From: Rhizobium etli 8C-3
GTDB taxonomy: Bacteria > Pseudomonadota > Alphaproteobacteria > Rhizobiales > Rhizobiaceae
Reading direction: 5' to 3'
Assembly (NCBI RefSeq): GCF_001908375.1
Contig: NZ_CP017241.1
Span: forward strand, 2,359,001-2,423,000
Length of the DNA stretch: 64,000 bases
Under the pieces are notes generated by a model. The model was not told where the DNA came from. It searched no databases and was given only the letters and a program-made list of their open reading frames with translations. The position numbers were made by a program, and so were the translations under genes. Position 1 is the stretch's first letter, and each line of letters begins with the position of its first letter. Shown in pieces: positions 52,476-61,767 of the stretch.

Positions 52476-53600
52476 ATGCCTATTGACCTGTGCAAGCTGG
52501 ATCAAGCACTCGACAAGTCGTTGGAAGCAGCGGTCGATCCGTCGCTGTGGCCGGAAATTCTGGATAGGCTAACCGCTGCAACTGGTTCATTCGGCGCAAA
52601 TATCATCCCGGCGAATGCGCGGTCACCTGACCTGATCATCGCCACCGAAAGCGTTGGGCCCGCCCTGGAAGACTACTTCGCCAATGGCTGGCACATCAAC
52701 GAATGGCGTCTCCGCGGCATTCCCCTCATGATGAGGGACGGAACGATGCGGGACCAGCAGTACACCACCCGCGACCAGTTCGAGCACCTGGAGTACTATC
52801 GCTTCCAGGCGGAACATGGCATCGGCCGGACGTGCATAATCGGCTTTTCGTCGCCGGAGGACCTCCTCTGTCTCACCCTGCACAGGACGCTCAACTCCGA
52901 CGTCTTCAGCGATGTGGAAGCCTCGGTATTCCAGAACGCCCGCGAGCGCCTGATGGCTTCCGCCATGATCATGCGGGGTATGTCGGCGAGCAGGATCGGC
53001 GGAATGGTCGATGCATTCCGGGCGACAGGCGTCGCGGCGATATTCTTCGACAGGTTCTGCCGCGTGACGGAGGTCACTCCCGACGCCGAGCGGCTCTTCG
53101 GTGAAGAGGTATTTATCAGCAATCGTACCATCTGCTCGCGCGTTCCCGAGATGACGGCCGCGATCCAGAAACGGATGCGCTCGGTAACGACGGAGAGATG
53201 GCTCCGGCCCGACGACTCTTCAGGCCCGCTCACAATACCCCGCGACGGCGGGCGACCTATGGTGCTGCGCATACAACGCCTGGGCGGCAATCTTCCAGAT
53301 TTCTTTGCCCACTCGGTTGGCGTTTGCCTCATCGAGGATGTCGGCCGAAAACAACGGCAAAATCAGCAACAGCTCCGTCAACTCTTCGGGCTCACAGCCA
53401 CTGAAGCGATCATCGCAACGATGATCTCTCAAGGAATGACCTTGCAAACAGTCGCCAAGGACAGATCGATTTCCTACGAAACGGCACGGACCCATCTGCG
53501 CTCTATCTTTGGTAAGACGAATACGGGACGGCAGGCGGAACTTGCGACGCTCCTGACCCGCCTGAACCTCATTGATCTTCCCGCGTCCGCGCTTTGCTGA
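52476..53600 (+). CDS. LuxR-family transcription regulator
   Basis: The product has about 374 residues. The C-terminal 60 form the LuxR helix-turn-helix: LFGLTATEAIIATMISQGM, then VAKDRSISYETARTHLRSIF and a closing GRQAELATLL. The N-terminal 300 residues may hold one or two PAS/GAF-like sensor folds (AAIFFDRFCRVTEVTPDAER is PAS-like). It lacks the acyl-homoserine-lactone pocket sequence of classical LuxR proteins. ATG at 52476 has GGTGG upstream; GTG at 52467 is possible. It is divergent from the oxoamine synthase gene and may control it. Confidence 0.78.
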   Translation: MPIDLCKLDQALDKSLEAAVDPSLWPEILDRLTAATGSFGANIIPANARSPDLIIATESVGPALEDYFANGWHINEWRLRGIPLMMRDGTMRDQQYTTRDQFEHLEYYRFQAEHGIGRTCIIGFSSPEDLLCLTLHRTLNSDVFSDVEASVFQNARERLMASAMIMRGMSASRIGGMVDAFRATGVAAIFFDRFCRVTEVTPDAERLFGEEVFISNRTICSRVPEMTAAIQKRMRSVTTERWLRPDDSSGPLTIPRDGGRPMVLRIQRLGGNLPDFFAHSVGVCLIEDVGRKQRQNQQQLRQLFGLTATEAIIATMISQGMTLQTVAKDRSISYETARTHLRSIFGKTNTGRQAELATLLTRLNLIDLPASALC

Positions 53601-53910
53601 CATCGGTGCTCGTCATTGAGCAACTCACGGCACAAAGAAGCGAACACCTCCACTCGTAAGGCGAGAAACTCCGGCAATCCCTATGCTCTCGGCTTTCCCA
53701 ATTGCTGTCGCCGTCTTCCCCAGGTCAAAGAACCACTTCGTATCTCAGCCGGCGCGAAGACCCTCCTTGTCCGAGTGCGAACATTGCGGGACCGAATCTG
53801 ACTGGAAGGGTCTGTCAAACGGTACGGTCGCCTGACGTCGGCAGCGGGAACGGCCTCGCATTTTTGGGCAGGTTTGCGGGATGCGAAATCCGTCGCGTGT
53901 GATTTGTGTG
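53601..53910. other. Gap between the LuxR-type gene and a convergent gene
   Basis: No gene is well supported. One plus-strand frame near 53770-53835 reads ECEHCGTESDWKGL and then stops, which may be the end of a lost zinc-finger protein. No clear terminator hairpin was seen. Confidence 0.25.
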
Positions 53911-54579
53911 TTACAGCCTTTGCAAGGTACCTGACAACGTCACGCCGCCTGCACTGCCGCTGTAGGAAATGGAATTCGCAGACTTCCTCGTTATCCTTAC
54001 AGAGGCAGGCCTCCCGTCCGCTGGCTGCTCGTAGGTGTAGGTGAGCACTCCGCCGCTTACAATGCCGTTCACCTGGACAACCTCTCCGCTGTTCTGTGCC
54101 GTGGATGTTCCTCTGACCTGATTCCCGTCAACCGAGAGATCGAGAACAAGTCCTGCCCTCAACAGCAGCATGCCAACGGACCCCTGCCACCGTCCTTCGA
54201 AGAACTCGGGACCGATCGCTACATCGCCGGCGTTGTCCTTGCCTGCATTGGCGTTCGCATAGGACGTGCACTTCCGGATTAGTATGCTCTTCTTCGTGAT
54301 GGGCTTCGTACCAAACAGGCTTTCTGGCTCCGAACTTCCACTGCGGATCACGGTTGTCTGAGGTGTATTGTCCAGAAAATACTCCACCTTCGAACATGCC
54401 CCTGCGGAACTCTTGACCGTGACCTCGGCCGAATAGCTCCCCTTCGAGCCTGAAATGCTGTCGATCGAGATGGTGGCGCGACATCCTCCTATCGGCTTGT
54501 CGAAATTGCAGTCCGCAGCAGCGGCGAACGAAGTGAGCGCCACATAGCAGGCAGTCACGAGAATTGGTTTGGGATACAT
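53911..54579 (-). CDS. Exported protein of unknown function
   Basis: The 222-residue product has a signal peptide (ILVTACYVALTSFAAAAD) and a mature part with three cysteine-bearing segments (DCNFDKPIGGC, AGACSKVEYF, LIRKCTSY). The C-terminal half is a strand-rich run (LVLDLSVDGNQVRGTSTAQN, then GVLTYTYEQPADGRP), like a small lipocalin- or barrel-type fold. I know no family. Its ATG lies 133 bases from that of the Sel1-repeat gene, on the other strand. Confidence 0.58.
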   Translation of the reverse strand: MYPKPILVTACYVALTSFAAAADCNFDKPIGGCRATISIDSISGSKGSYSAEVTVKSSAGACSKVEYFLDNTPQTTVIRSGSSEPESLFGTKPITKKSILIRKCTSYANANAGKDNAGDVAIGPEFFEGRWQGSVGMLLLRAGLVLDLSVDGNQVRGTSTAQNSGEVVQVNGIVSGGVLTYTYEQPADGRPASVRITRKSANSISYSGSAGGVTLSGTLQRL

Positions 54580-54644
54580 TGCGCGCTCCGATAATGTTTC
54601 ATCTCTTGCTATTTCACAGTTCGAGGGCCAGACGCCTCCCGCAT

Positions 54645-54656
54645 TTGGAGTAAGCG
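54645..54656 (+). promoter_or_regulatory. TTGGAGTAAGCG motif copy before the Sel1-repeat gene
   Basis: The 12 bases are identical to those at 49334-49345. They lie 56 bases before the ATG at 54713 and between two divergent exported-protein genes. Exact recurrence more than 5 kb apart supports a shared binding site. Confidence 0.4.
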
Positions 54657-54712
54657 TCGCGCGGACTCACGTGATACCAGCGATGATGAGTGGAGATTGC
54701 GGGGTCGCGCAC

Positions 54713-56419
54713 ATGCTAAAGAGGTTTCGACGCTGGAGACTGTTCCAGACTGGCTGGAGTTCTGTCGCCCTCGTCATTCTCGTGTCTTCGACCGCGACGG
54801 CAGCCGACAACAGAGAAACCATACAGGCTGATGTCCATGCTGGCGTACCCGAGACCGAATGTGATCGTCTTGCCGCGCACCCCGATGACAAGCAGCGTCT
54901 CCCGTCCGTCAAGGGAGTAGAGAAACCGGTTCCCGAATCAGTCACCGCCTGTCTTGCTGCGGTCGAATCCTATCCTGGCAGTCCGAGGCTCAACTATCAG
55001 GCTGGTCGGGCCTACCAAACCGTTAAAGACTATGAAAATGCGCTTGCCTACTACAGCAAGGCCAGCGAACTCGGTAGCGCCTCTGCAAAGGCGAGTCTGG
55101 GATGGATGTACGCGGCTGGCATGGGCGTTGCTGAAGATGATGTGAAAGCCTTCAAACTATTCATCGAAGCGGCCGAAGCTGGCAGCGTCGAGGGTGCCGA
55201 GAGCGCGGGCCTATGGTTCCATTATGGTTGGGGAGGCGAGAAAAACGTCGACAAAGCCATTCACTGGTACACCACCGCATCGTCATCAAGTGCATTTGTA
55301 TTCATGGGCGATATCTATAATCGTCGCTCCAGCGGCCGCGAGAACCGGGCGGTCGCGCTGAAATGGTATTGGAAGGCGTTCGAGCGGGGCAATCTGCGGG
55401 CTGCGGTGAACCTGGGCAATGCCTACGAACACGGCGACGGCGTTCCGCAAGACTATGCGGAAGCCATGAAGTTCTACGTACTTGCTGCGGCCGAGCTGGG
55501 CGACGCTGCTAATAAGATCGGGGATTTGTACTACTACGGAAAGGGTGTCGCGCAAAGCTATCCTCAAGCCAGGCTATGGTTCGAGAAAGGAGCGGAGGCC
55601 GGTCACGACGAGGCGTTGAGAAACCTCGGGTCATTGTATGAATACGGCAAGGGCGTAGAGAAGGATGCCTTCAAAGCGATCGAGTTGTACAGAAAAGCCG
55701 CTGAAAATGGATCGACGGGCGCGATGCGCGATATCGGCTATCTGTACTTAAACGGCAAAGGAGTCCCGAAGGACCTGACCGAGGCGAGCAGATGGTACAT
55801 CATGGCAGCAGAGAAAGGCGACGATAGTGCATTCAACCAGATGGGCTGGCTTCGTCAAACCTCCACCCCGCCCGATTATGCCGCGGCCATGGAGTGGTAT
55901 AAGAAGGGAGCCGAGGCAGGAAATCGGGTTGCCATGTCCAATGTCGGCTTCCTCTACGCCGAGGGCAAAGGGGTCAAGCGCAACTACAAGGAAGCTCTAG
56001 CCTGGTACAGGAAAGCTGCCGACGCAGGCGACGAGAGAGCAATGAACGAAATCGGGGTCCTTTATCACGACGAAAAGGGCGTCCGCCGGAACTACCGTGA
56101 GGCTGGCATCTGGTATGAGAAGGCGGCCGCGGCCGGTAACACCTACGCCAATCTCAATCTTGCGATCTTATTTTCGAGAGGTTGGGGCGTCAGAAAGGAC
56201 ACAGCCCTTGCTGTCGATCTCGCGGAACTGGCGGTTCAGAAGAATACTAATGCCCGGGACCAACTGAAGTCCGACTGGGAGAACTGGGAACCGGAATTCC
56301 TCAACGCCTTCCAGCAACGACTGATCGACCGCGGCTTTTACCAGGGTGTCGTCGATGGTCGGTATGGCAAAGGCACCCTTGCGGCGATAGATGCGATGCA
56401 TACGGCTGATGCTGACTAA
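54713..56419 (+). CDS. Exported Sel1-repeat protein with peptidoglycan-binding-like end
   Basis: The start at 54713 leads into a signal peptide (SSVALVILVSSTATAAD). About eleven Sel1-like repeats follow, with the usual pattern of A-x-x-x-LG-x-x-Y-x-x-G-x-GV, for example GWMYAAGMGVAEDDVKAFKL and GNAYEHGDGVPQDYAEAMKF. The C-terminal FQQRLIDRGFYQGVVDGRYG is a PG_binding_1-like motif. Such proteins serve as scaffolds in envelope signalling. Total about 568 residues. The frame is open upstream to 54569, but that part reads as promoter. Confidence 0.8.
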   Translation: MLKRFRRWRLFQTGWSSVALVILVSSTATAADNRETIQADVHAGVPETECDRLAAHPDDKQRLPSVKGVEKPVPESVTACLAAVESYPGSPRLNYQAGRAYQTVKDYENALAYYSKASELGSASAKASLGWMYAAGMGVAEDDVKAFKLFIEAAEAGSVEGAESAGLWFHYGWGGEKNVDKAIHWYTTASSSSAFVFMGDIYNRRSSGRENRAVALKWYWKAFERGNLRAAVNLGNAYEHGDGVPQDYAEAMKFYVLAAAELGDAANKIGDLYYYGKGVAQSYPQARLWFEKGAEAGHDEALRNLGSLYEYGKGVEKDAFKAIELYRKAAENGSTGAMRDIGYLYLNGKGVPKDLTEASRWYIMAAEKGDDSAFNQMGWLRQTSTPPDYAAAMEWYKKGAEAGNRVAMSNVGFLYAEGKGVKRNYKEALAWYRKAADAGDERAMNEIGVLYHDEKGVRRNYREAGIWYEKAAAAGNTYANLNLAILFSRGWGVRKDTALAVDLAELAVQKNTNARDQLKSDWENWEPEFLNAFQQRLIDRGFYQGVVDGRYGKGTLAAIDAMHTADAD

Positions 56420-56425
56420 AGATTC

Positions 56426-57226
56426 CTATTTTGTGAGACGTTCGGGCGGCACGCACAGGAGGTTGTTTCCGTCTCGCATGTCGCAGACGATAACCTTCAC
56501 GAACCATGGCCACTGCTTCGAAGTCGCCACGCTGGTCACCACTCCACCGGGGTTGATCGTCCCCGATAACCCCCAGATCGCATTCTTATTGTGAGTTGCA
56601 CATCTGGCATCCTCGCCTTTGTCGTAATAGCAAGTGAGGACCTTCAAGGGGTAGGAACATTTGTTTCTGACTGTGACCCAGTCCCAGTCAATCGTGCCCC
56701 TGTTAGGTGCCGGCTTGATCTCAGCGCACGACGAGGCACCATAAGGTGCCAGCCGATTGGGGTTGTGGTTGACGGCAACCTCCTTCTCCCCTTTACCGTC
56801 AAGAATCCGCTTTCTTGTATCACCAGCCCAATCGGGATCAGGTTCGACGTTCGCGGGATCGGTCAAATTGCCCGCATCTTGTGATTTGCCAATGTAGCCT
56901 TCTTTCTTTCGCACTGAGCGTTCTTTCTTGGGCGCGGGCCTTGCGACGTTTTTACTTTTCCTAGACGACTGCCAACGATCAAATAAATCTTCCACGCATC
57001 TATAATAACGCTCTCCGTAAAGATCATTCTCTCTGTCATCTGGACATTGGGTTTTAAAATATTCGTACTGTGCCCGCTCTTCTCTAGCTACAGCAGGGTC
57101 GCTACTATAATAAACACCTGCGATTGTTGTTTGCGGAATTACTACTACGAACGAAGATATAGATACAAAAAACGTAATTTTATAATTCAGACATGTCTTA
57201 AATCTTGAAAGAATTTTTCCATCCAT
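56426..57226 (-). CDS. Exported protein with cysteine-rich C-terminus
   Basis: ATG at 57226 gives 266 residues with an N-terminal hydrophobic stretch (KITFFVSISSFVVVIPQTT) that should direct export. A basic, lysine-rich middle (SVRKKEGYIGK) separates it from a C-terminal domain with five cysteines (SSCAEIK, RNKCSYPLKVLTCYYDKG, CATHNKN, VIVCDMRDG). Such domains with NKCxxPL are common in secreted rhizobial proteins of unknown role. It converges on the Sel1-repeat gene, six bases away. The codon usage at its start is AT-rich. Confidence 0.55.
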   Translation of the reverse strand: MDGKILSRFKTCLNYKITFFVSISSFVVVIPQTTIAGVYYSSDPAVAREERAQYEYFKTQCPDDRENDLYGERYYRCVEDLFDRWQSSRKSKNVARPAPKKERSVRKKEGYIGKSQDAGNLTDPANVEPDPDWAGDTRKRILDGKGEKEVAVNHNPNRLAPYGASSCAEIKPAPNRGTIDWDWVTVRNKCSYPLKVLTCYYDKGEDARCATHNKNAIWGLSGTINPGGVVTSVATSKQWPWFVKVIVCDMRDGNNLLCVPPERLTK

Positions 57227-57425
57227 TAGGAGACACCCTGTTCTACATATGCCGATTCTCTCGCAGACGGTCGATGCCTGCCTTTCGGAGGCTGGAACCA
57301 AAATACATCGAGGTTCAGCATAAGTAATTTATGGGGAGTATGTATCCCTCAAACGGGGGATACGATGTTTCCGCGCCGAGTTGGCCTGCGAAATACCACT
57401 CCATTTTTTGCCGAGAGGCGGGATA
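57227..57425. other. Intergenic gap
   Basis: About 200 AT-rich bases with nothing coding. A promoter for the leftward exported-protein gene is expected here. Confidence 0.3.
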
Positions 57426-57578
57426 TCACGCCCCGTTGGCACCAACAACGAGCGCCGCGACAGTCTCGTCCTGCTGCCACGATAAATAAGGAATCGCGAT
57501 GCCCGGGTAGAAGGCATTTCCGTTCACAATGCGTGTCTCAAACATTGAGACACCGAAGCACTGGTCGGGGAAGCTCAC
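57426..57578 (-). CDS. Possible small ORF after the phosphoesterase gene
   Basis: GTG at 57578 gives 50 residues (FPDQCFGVSMFETRIVNG, then PYLSWQQDETVAALVVG) that look like a real polypeptide. The frame starts 22 bases after the phosphoesterase stop on the same strand. No clear ribosome site is seen; it could be the end of a lost gene or a small coupled product. Confidence 0.35.
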   Translation of the reverse strand: MSFPDQCFGVSMFETRIVNGNAFYPGIAIPYLSWQQDETVAALVVGANGA

Positions 57579-57600
57579 GGCAGAGCGCGTCTTTTTGGCC

Positions 57601-58368
57601 CTATATTTTGATCGTGAAGGTTGGGTCGAATCCGGTTTCCTCGCCCGGATATCCTCTCGAATTCGAGACGACCCTCGTGGACCCGATGATGTAGTCATTC
57701 CGGTGGTGCACGTGGCCATGCACCCACAATGTCGGCCCTACCTCCAATATCAGGTCTTCCAAATCCGATGCATAGCAAGCGGAGAGTGGATCGTGTCGAA
57801 AACCGAGGGCGATCGCGCGTGGGGACGGAGCGTGATGCGTAACGACAACTGTCTTCAGTCGTGTACACTTGCGCAGGTCTGCCGCAATGAAATCCCGAGT
57901 TTCGATATGCTTCCGGTAAGCGTGGATCGGCTTGAATTTGCGGTACGGTGCCTTTGAGAACTTGATCTTCTTGAAGTCGTTCATCCCGCTTTCGGCGTAC
58001 GACATGCTGACACTGGGATTTCGGCCGAACAGCCGGAAATCGGTCCAAAGGGTTCCGCCGATAAACCTGACACCGCCGATCTCGACTGCGTCGTTTTCCA
58101 GGAAGTGGACGTTTGAAAAGCCAGCGGCGAATTCGCGGGAATCCCGAATGCTTTCCTCGATCGACGCTCCATAGAAGTCATGATTGCCCGCAACGAAGAT
58201 GACAGGAACTTCACTGGCGATCGTGTCGGCTAGCCATCGAAGGCTCGGAACGAGACCTTTGGTCAGAACGTCGCCCGCACAAACCAGGACGTCGATGTCG
58301 TCTGGCGGGGTCTGCAAAAAAGGTTCGCCGAACTCGAGGTGAATGTCGGAGATGATCCAGAGTTTCAT
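57601..58368 (-). CDS. Calcineurin-like metallophosphoesterase
   Basis: The 255-residue product has all the metal-binding motifs in order: ISDIHLEFG (D-x-H), VCAGDVL (G-D), VAGNHDFYG (G-N-H-D), VVVTHHAPS (H) and VHGHVHHRN (G-H-x-H). It hydrolyses a phosphodiester or phosphomonoester; the substrate is not predictable. No signal peptide is present. It is 54 bases downstream of the DUF2442 gene and may be part of that transcript. Confidence 0.82.
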   Translation of the reverse strand: MKLWIISDIHLEFGEPFLQTPPDDIDVLVCAGDVLTKGLVPSLRWLADTIASEVPVIFVAGNHDFYGASIEESIRDSREFAAGFSNVHFLENDAVEIGGVRFIGGTLWTDFRLFGRNPSVSMSYAESGMNDFKKIKFSKAPYRKFKPIHAYRKHIETRDFIAADLRKCTRLKTVVVTHHAPSPRAIALGFRHDPLSACYASDLEDLILEVGPTLWVHGHVHHRNDYIIGSTRVVSNSRGYPGEETGFDPTFTIKI

Positions 58369-58422
58369 GAATGCTGTCCTAACGCGGCAGAGGAAAAAGA
58401 GGACGCCGCCTCAAAAAGCCAA

Positions 58423-59751
58423 TCAAAGGGTCAGTAGTGGCAGTCTTGGATAGAGCCACGACATCACGGCCTTTCTCATCGAAATTGCCAGGGCATCGTG
58501 ATGAATCTCGAGAGTGGATTTCGCCTCGTTAGCGGAGAGCCAACCGTCGCTGAAACGCCACCGGCGAAAAAACAAGACATCAAGATGATGACGTCGGGAA
58601 TCCTCAAGCATGCTGCGTATCCCTTTCGACTTTTTTGGCGGAACCATTGCGGCATCGCGAGGGAAGTCGGATTTACCTTCATTCTCGACATTTGGCGTCT
58701 GCACCACCCTCGTCGTCTCCTCATTTGTTGCGGCAACAATCGTGTCTATTTGGGAGCGGATGTCCTCAGGGATGGCCGCGGCAGCGTCGAAAGCCGCCAT
58801 GATAAACCTGGCATCGCTCGTAAATTCTAGGTTCCACTCCCTCGGATTGTCCCGCCAGAGAACGGTTTCGGCGGCCTTTGTCCAACGCCCTTCCCGCAGG
58901 ACTCCGAGAGCCTCCAAAACCGAGTATGCGTCCGATGTCGCATAGGCTGGACCAACTCCGTTGGCCGCCGCGATATTGGGTTCTGACGAACCGTCACCAT
59001 GGTCCGCCTGCGACGAAGGAACGCGGCTTCTGAACGGCCGGTACTGCAACTGCGCGTTCTGTGCGGCGACATAAATGACGGCGGTCGATATGTCGTCCCA
59101 TCTTGGCGGAACATCGGGAAGTACGGGTGAAAGGCGCGGTTTAGCTCCTCCGTCGATCTCGTCCGCCTGGCCCAGCGCCGCTAGGACCGCGCACCCGACT
59201 TCGTAGGCGGTCATGTGGTAATGTTCCCAGCCCACCTCATGATTGTAGGGGATATTGTGCGAGAGATAGTCGATAACGGGGCCAGCCCAGGCATCGACTG
59301 CTGAGTTTTGCATTTTGTTATGCAGTTCCATGGCGCGCGTCGCAGATTCCGCGATGAAACTCGGGGTGCCGAAAACTCCGCTGATCAGGAGCGCGATCTC
59401 GTGGTCGACATCGAGACTCTCCCAGTGAAGGCCAGTCTCCCCAAGCACCTCGACTTCGGCAATGTCACTCTCGGATGCTTCAACCAAGCCCTGGAGAGAT
59501 CGAGCCGGTACCATGAAGGCCGAGCCGTTGGCGAACTCGACGGTAATCCGGCCAGTGCTACGGTCGTAGTGGGCACCGCTCGGAGCCGGGTGTTTCAATC
59601 GTTCTTCCGCATCACACGCGCTTTCAAGCACAATGCGGCGTCCAAGCGGCTGAAAGCCGATCTCGTCGAGACCCGACCCGAGCGACTTTTTTCGATCAGG
59701 TCCCTTCGTGTCGCGACGATAGCTCCGCCTTCCTCGGCGTTTCCTCGCCAT
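58423..59751 (-). CDS. DUF2442-containing protein of the FtsH-like operon
   Basis: The 442-residue product has a basic N-terminus. At about 60-128 lies a DUF2442-like domain: YDRSTGRITVEFANGSAFMV, then LQGLVEASESDIAEVEVL and GLHWESLDVDHEIALLISG. The remaining 300 residues, with AYEVGCAVLAALG and YVAAQNAQLQYRP, match nothing I know. The start forms TAGATG with the protease stop, so they are translated in tandem. DUF2442 is usually found as a small stand-alone protein; its fusion here to a large unknown region is uncommon. It may be a substrate adaptor or target of the protease. Confidence 0.62.
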   Translation of the reverse strand: MARKRRGRRSYRRDTKGPDRKKSLGSGLDEIGFQPLGRRIVLESACDAEERLKHPAPSGAHYDRSTGRITVEFANGSAFMVPARSLQGLVEASESDIAEVEVLGETGLHWESLDVDHEIALLISGVFGTPSFIAESATRAMELHNKMQNSAVDAWAGPVIDYLSHNIPYNHEVGWEHYHMTAYEVGCAVLAALGQADEIDGGAKPRLSPVLPDVPPRWDDISTAVIYVAAQNAQLQYRPFRSRVPSSQADHGDGSSEPNIAAANGVGPAYATSDAYSVLEALGVLREGRWTKAAETVLWRDNPREWNLEFTSDARFIMAAFDAAAAIPEDIRSQIDTIVAATNEETTRVVQTPNVENEGKSDFPRDAAMVPPKKSKGIRSMLEDSRRHHLDVLFFRRWRFSDGWLSANEAKSTLEIHHDALAISMRKAVMSWLYPRLPLLTL

Positions 59752-61695
59752 CTATGCCCCCATGCCGCGACGTGGCAGCTTCGCAAGGCTTACCCTCGGC
59801 ATTTTATGTCGTTGTACGATGTCGACGACATCATCGCCCGTCATGGTCTGCGCTTCCATCAAACGTTCGACGATGGCATCGAGAGCCGTCCGGCGGGTCT
59901 GAATTATCGACCTCGCGCGCTCGAACTCTCTCTGCAAGACGTCGTGAACATGCATCCGAAGCTCGGGATTATAAGTGCGCAACCGCTCTAGTTGCCCCGG
60001 TCGATGCCCCTCGACGACGAGCGTGTGCCCCATACCAAGACCGCCTTCGAGCATTGTCGCGAGTTCCGTTGCCCTGTTCAGGTCTGCGGTTTCAGAGCCG
60101 GAAGAGCCGTCTGCAAATGATCCGAAGATTTCCAGTTCGGCGGCTATGCCGCCAAGGCACACGGCGATCGCATTGAGATAATCGGTACTTGTCTTTGGTC
60201 GAGCGCCAGTTTGACCATACTGCACGTATCCCAATTCACCAGATTTGCCGTCTATCCTGTATCGCGAAATCTTGACCTCGGTTACCTGCCCGTAGCCGAT
60301 TTCGATTGCAACGAGGGCGTGGCCTGCCTCGTGGACAGCGAGAGCGCGAACGTATTCCTCCGTGAGCTCGGTCAGCGGCCGCAGTTGCTCGATCACATGG
60401 TTTCCCGAAAGGGCTTCCCGACGCCGCCGCGCGGCCCGCTTGGCATCCCGGACAAGTTGTTCGATATCGGCACCCGACAAACCCCCGGTCGCGATGCCGA
60501 ACTTCTCGGCTTGAGATTGATCTAGCTCGATGCCGCTATGAAATCCCAAGATTGACAGCCGGGACTGTGCGTCCGGAAGCGTAATCTCGAAGTGCCGATC
60601 CAACCGCCCGGCTCGCCGTACAGCGGGATCGAGCTGGTCTGGATAATTACAAGCTCCAACCACGACCACGCCCTGGCGACGATCGAAACCATCCATTAGT
60701 TCCAGGAATCCCGCCATCGCGCTTCGGAAATAGCCGCTGTTTCGATCCTTCTCCGTCCGATCGCCAAACGTATCAACCTCGTCAATGAATAGAATCGACG
60801 GAGCTTTCGCCTTTGCTTCGGCAAAGGAAGCACGCATTGCTTTCAAATGATTGTCGAGCGCCCCGGCCTCCTGCCATTGAGACACCGACCCGTAAATGAT
60901 TGGCACACGGCAGGTGTTAGCCAACGCGCTAGCAAACATCGTTTTTCCGACACCAGGTGGGCCGGAAAGCAAGACTCCGGCGTCGACATCGCTCCATGGA
61001 AGTACGCCCGCCTTGTAGTCGGCGAGGTCTTTTGCGAGATCGTTTCCCCAATCGAGCGCGGGTCCATAACCATGCATGTCGGCAAGCGCAGGGCCCGCCT
61101 GTTTGACGACTTCCGGTACGGCTTTGGCCGGCACGGGCCGATAACTTCTCAATCTTTCCAAGGCAAGGATGGGATGGCGACGCTCCTGGAAAGCCTTTAC
61201 CAGCCGTGGCCAAGGCTCCGAGAGAAGTAATTCGACGTCCCGGTCAGATGGTGGCAGACCGGCACGTCGAAGCGCCGCCTCTGCATGTCTTCTCGTCCGC
61301 GGGTTCAAATCTAAGACAGCGTCGGAAAACAATCTGTCGCCGTCATCGAGATTGTAGTCAGGCGGAGCAATGAAGATCGCTCTTTCATTTTTGTGAGCTA
61401 GCATCTCATCGCGAAATGACCGGTCCTTCCACTCGAAAGCACACGAAGTAAACTCCAGCAGCTGCCAAATTCCAGCAGCAAAGACCTCGGCCGCCTCCGC
61501 ATAGACCGGATAGTAGAAATCGTCCCTCGCCTGAAGGGTCACGATGAATTTGGAATTCGGTATATTCCAAGCTCGAAGCGATGCCGCGATCCCGCAGTAT
61601 GCAATGAAGACAGGTAACGTCACGGCCATGTTGCGGACTTGCGTTTCCGGCTTCCAGGGCACACGAGTTCGTTTGCCCGAACGTGTTGTCGGCAT
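59752..61695 (-). CDS. Soluble FtsH-like AAA+ metalloprotease
   Basis: ATG at 61695 follows GGGGAG and gives 647 residues. The AAA+ part has GVLLSGPPGVGKTMFA at about 241-256, ILFIDEVDTFGDR at about 301-313, and the second-region RRAGRLDRHFEI. The peptidase part has VHEAGHALVA near 454-463, the HExxH zinc site, and ETADLNRATELATM, where FtsH has its third ligand Asp. The N-terminal 230 residues lack the two membrane helices of FtsH and seem to be a substrate or sensor domain. It is between a DUF6634 gene and a DUF2442 gene. Confidence 0.8.
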   Translation of the reverse strand: MPTTRSGKRTRVPWKPETQVRNMAVTLPVFIAYCGIAASLRAWNIPNSKFIVTLQARDDFYYPVYAEAAEVFAAGIWQLLEFTSCAFEWKDRSFRDEMLAHKNERAIFIAPPDYNLDDGDRLFSDAVLDLNPRTRRHAEAALRRAGLPPSDRDVELLLSEPWPRLVKAFQERRHPILALERLRSYRPVPAKAVPEVVKQAGPALADMHGYGPALDWGNDLAKDLADYKAGVLPWSDVDAGVLLSGPPGVGKTMFASALANTCRVPIIYGSVSQWQEAGALDNHLKAMRASFAEAKAKAPSILFIDEVDTFGDRTEKDRNSGYFRSAMAGFLELMDGFDRRQGVVVVGACNYPDQLDPAVRRAGRLDRHFEITLPDAQSRLSILGFHSGIELDQSQAEKFGIATGGLSGADIEQLVRDAKRAARRRREALSGNHVIEQLRPLTELTEEYVRALAVHEAGHALVAIEIGYGQVTEVKISRYRIDGKSGELGYVQYGQTGARPKTSTDYLNAIAVCLGGIAAELEIFGSFADGSSGSETADLNRATELATMLEGGLGMGHTLVVEGHRPGQLERLRTYNPELRMHVHDVLQREFERARSIIQTRRTALDAIVERLMEAQTMTGDDVVDIVQRHKMPRVSLAKLPRRGMGA

Positions 61696-61767
61696 TGTTC
61701 TCCCCTCGAATTTCAAGGTTCCGAATGGCTCAGATTGCTCGGCGCTGAGCGCAGGAAAATTTAATCT

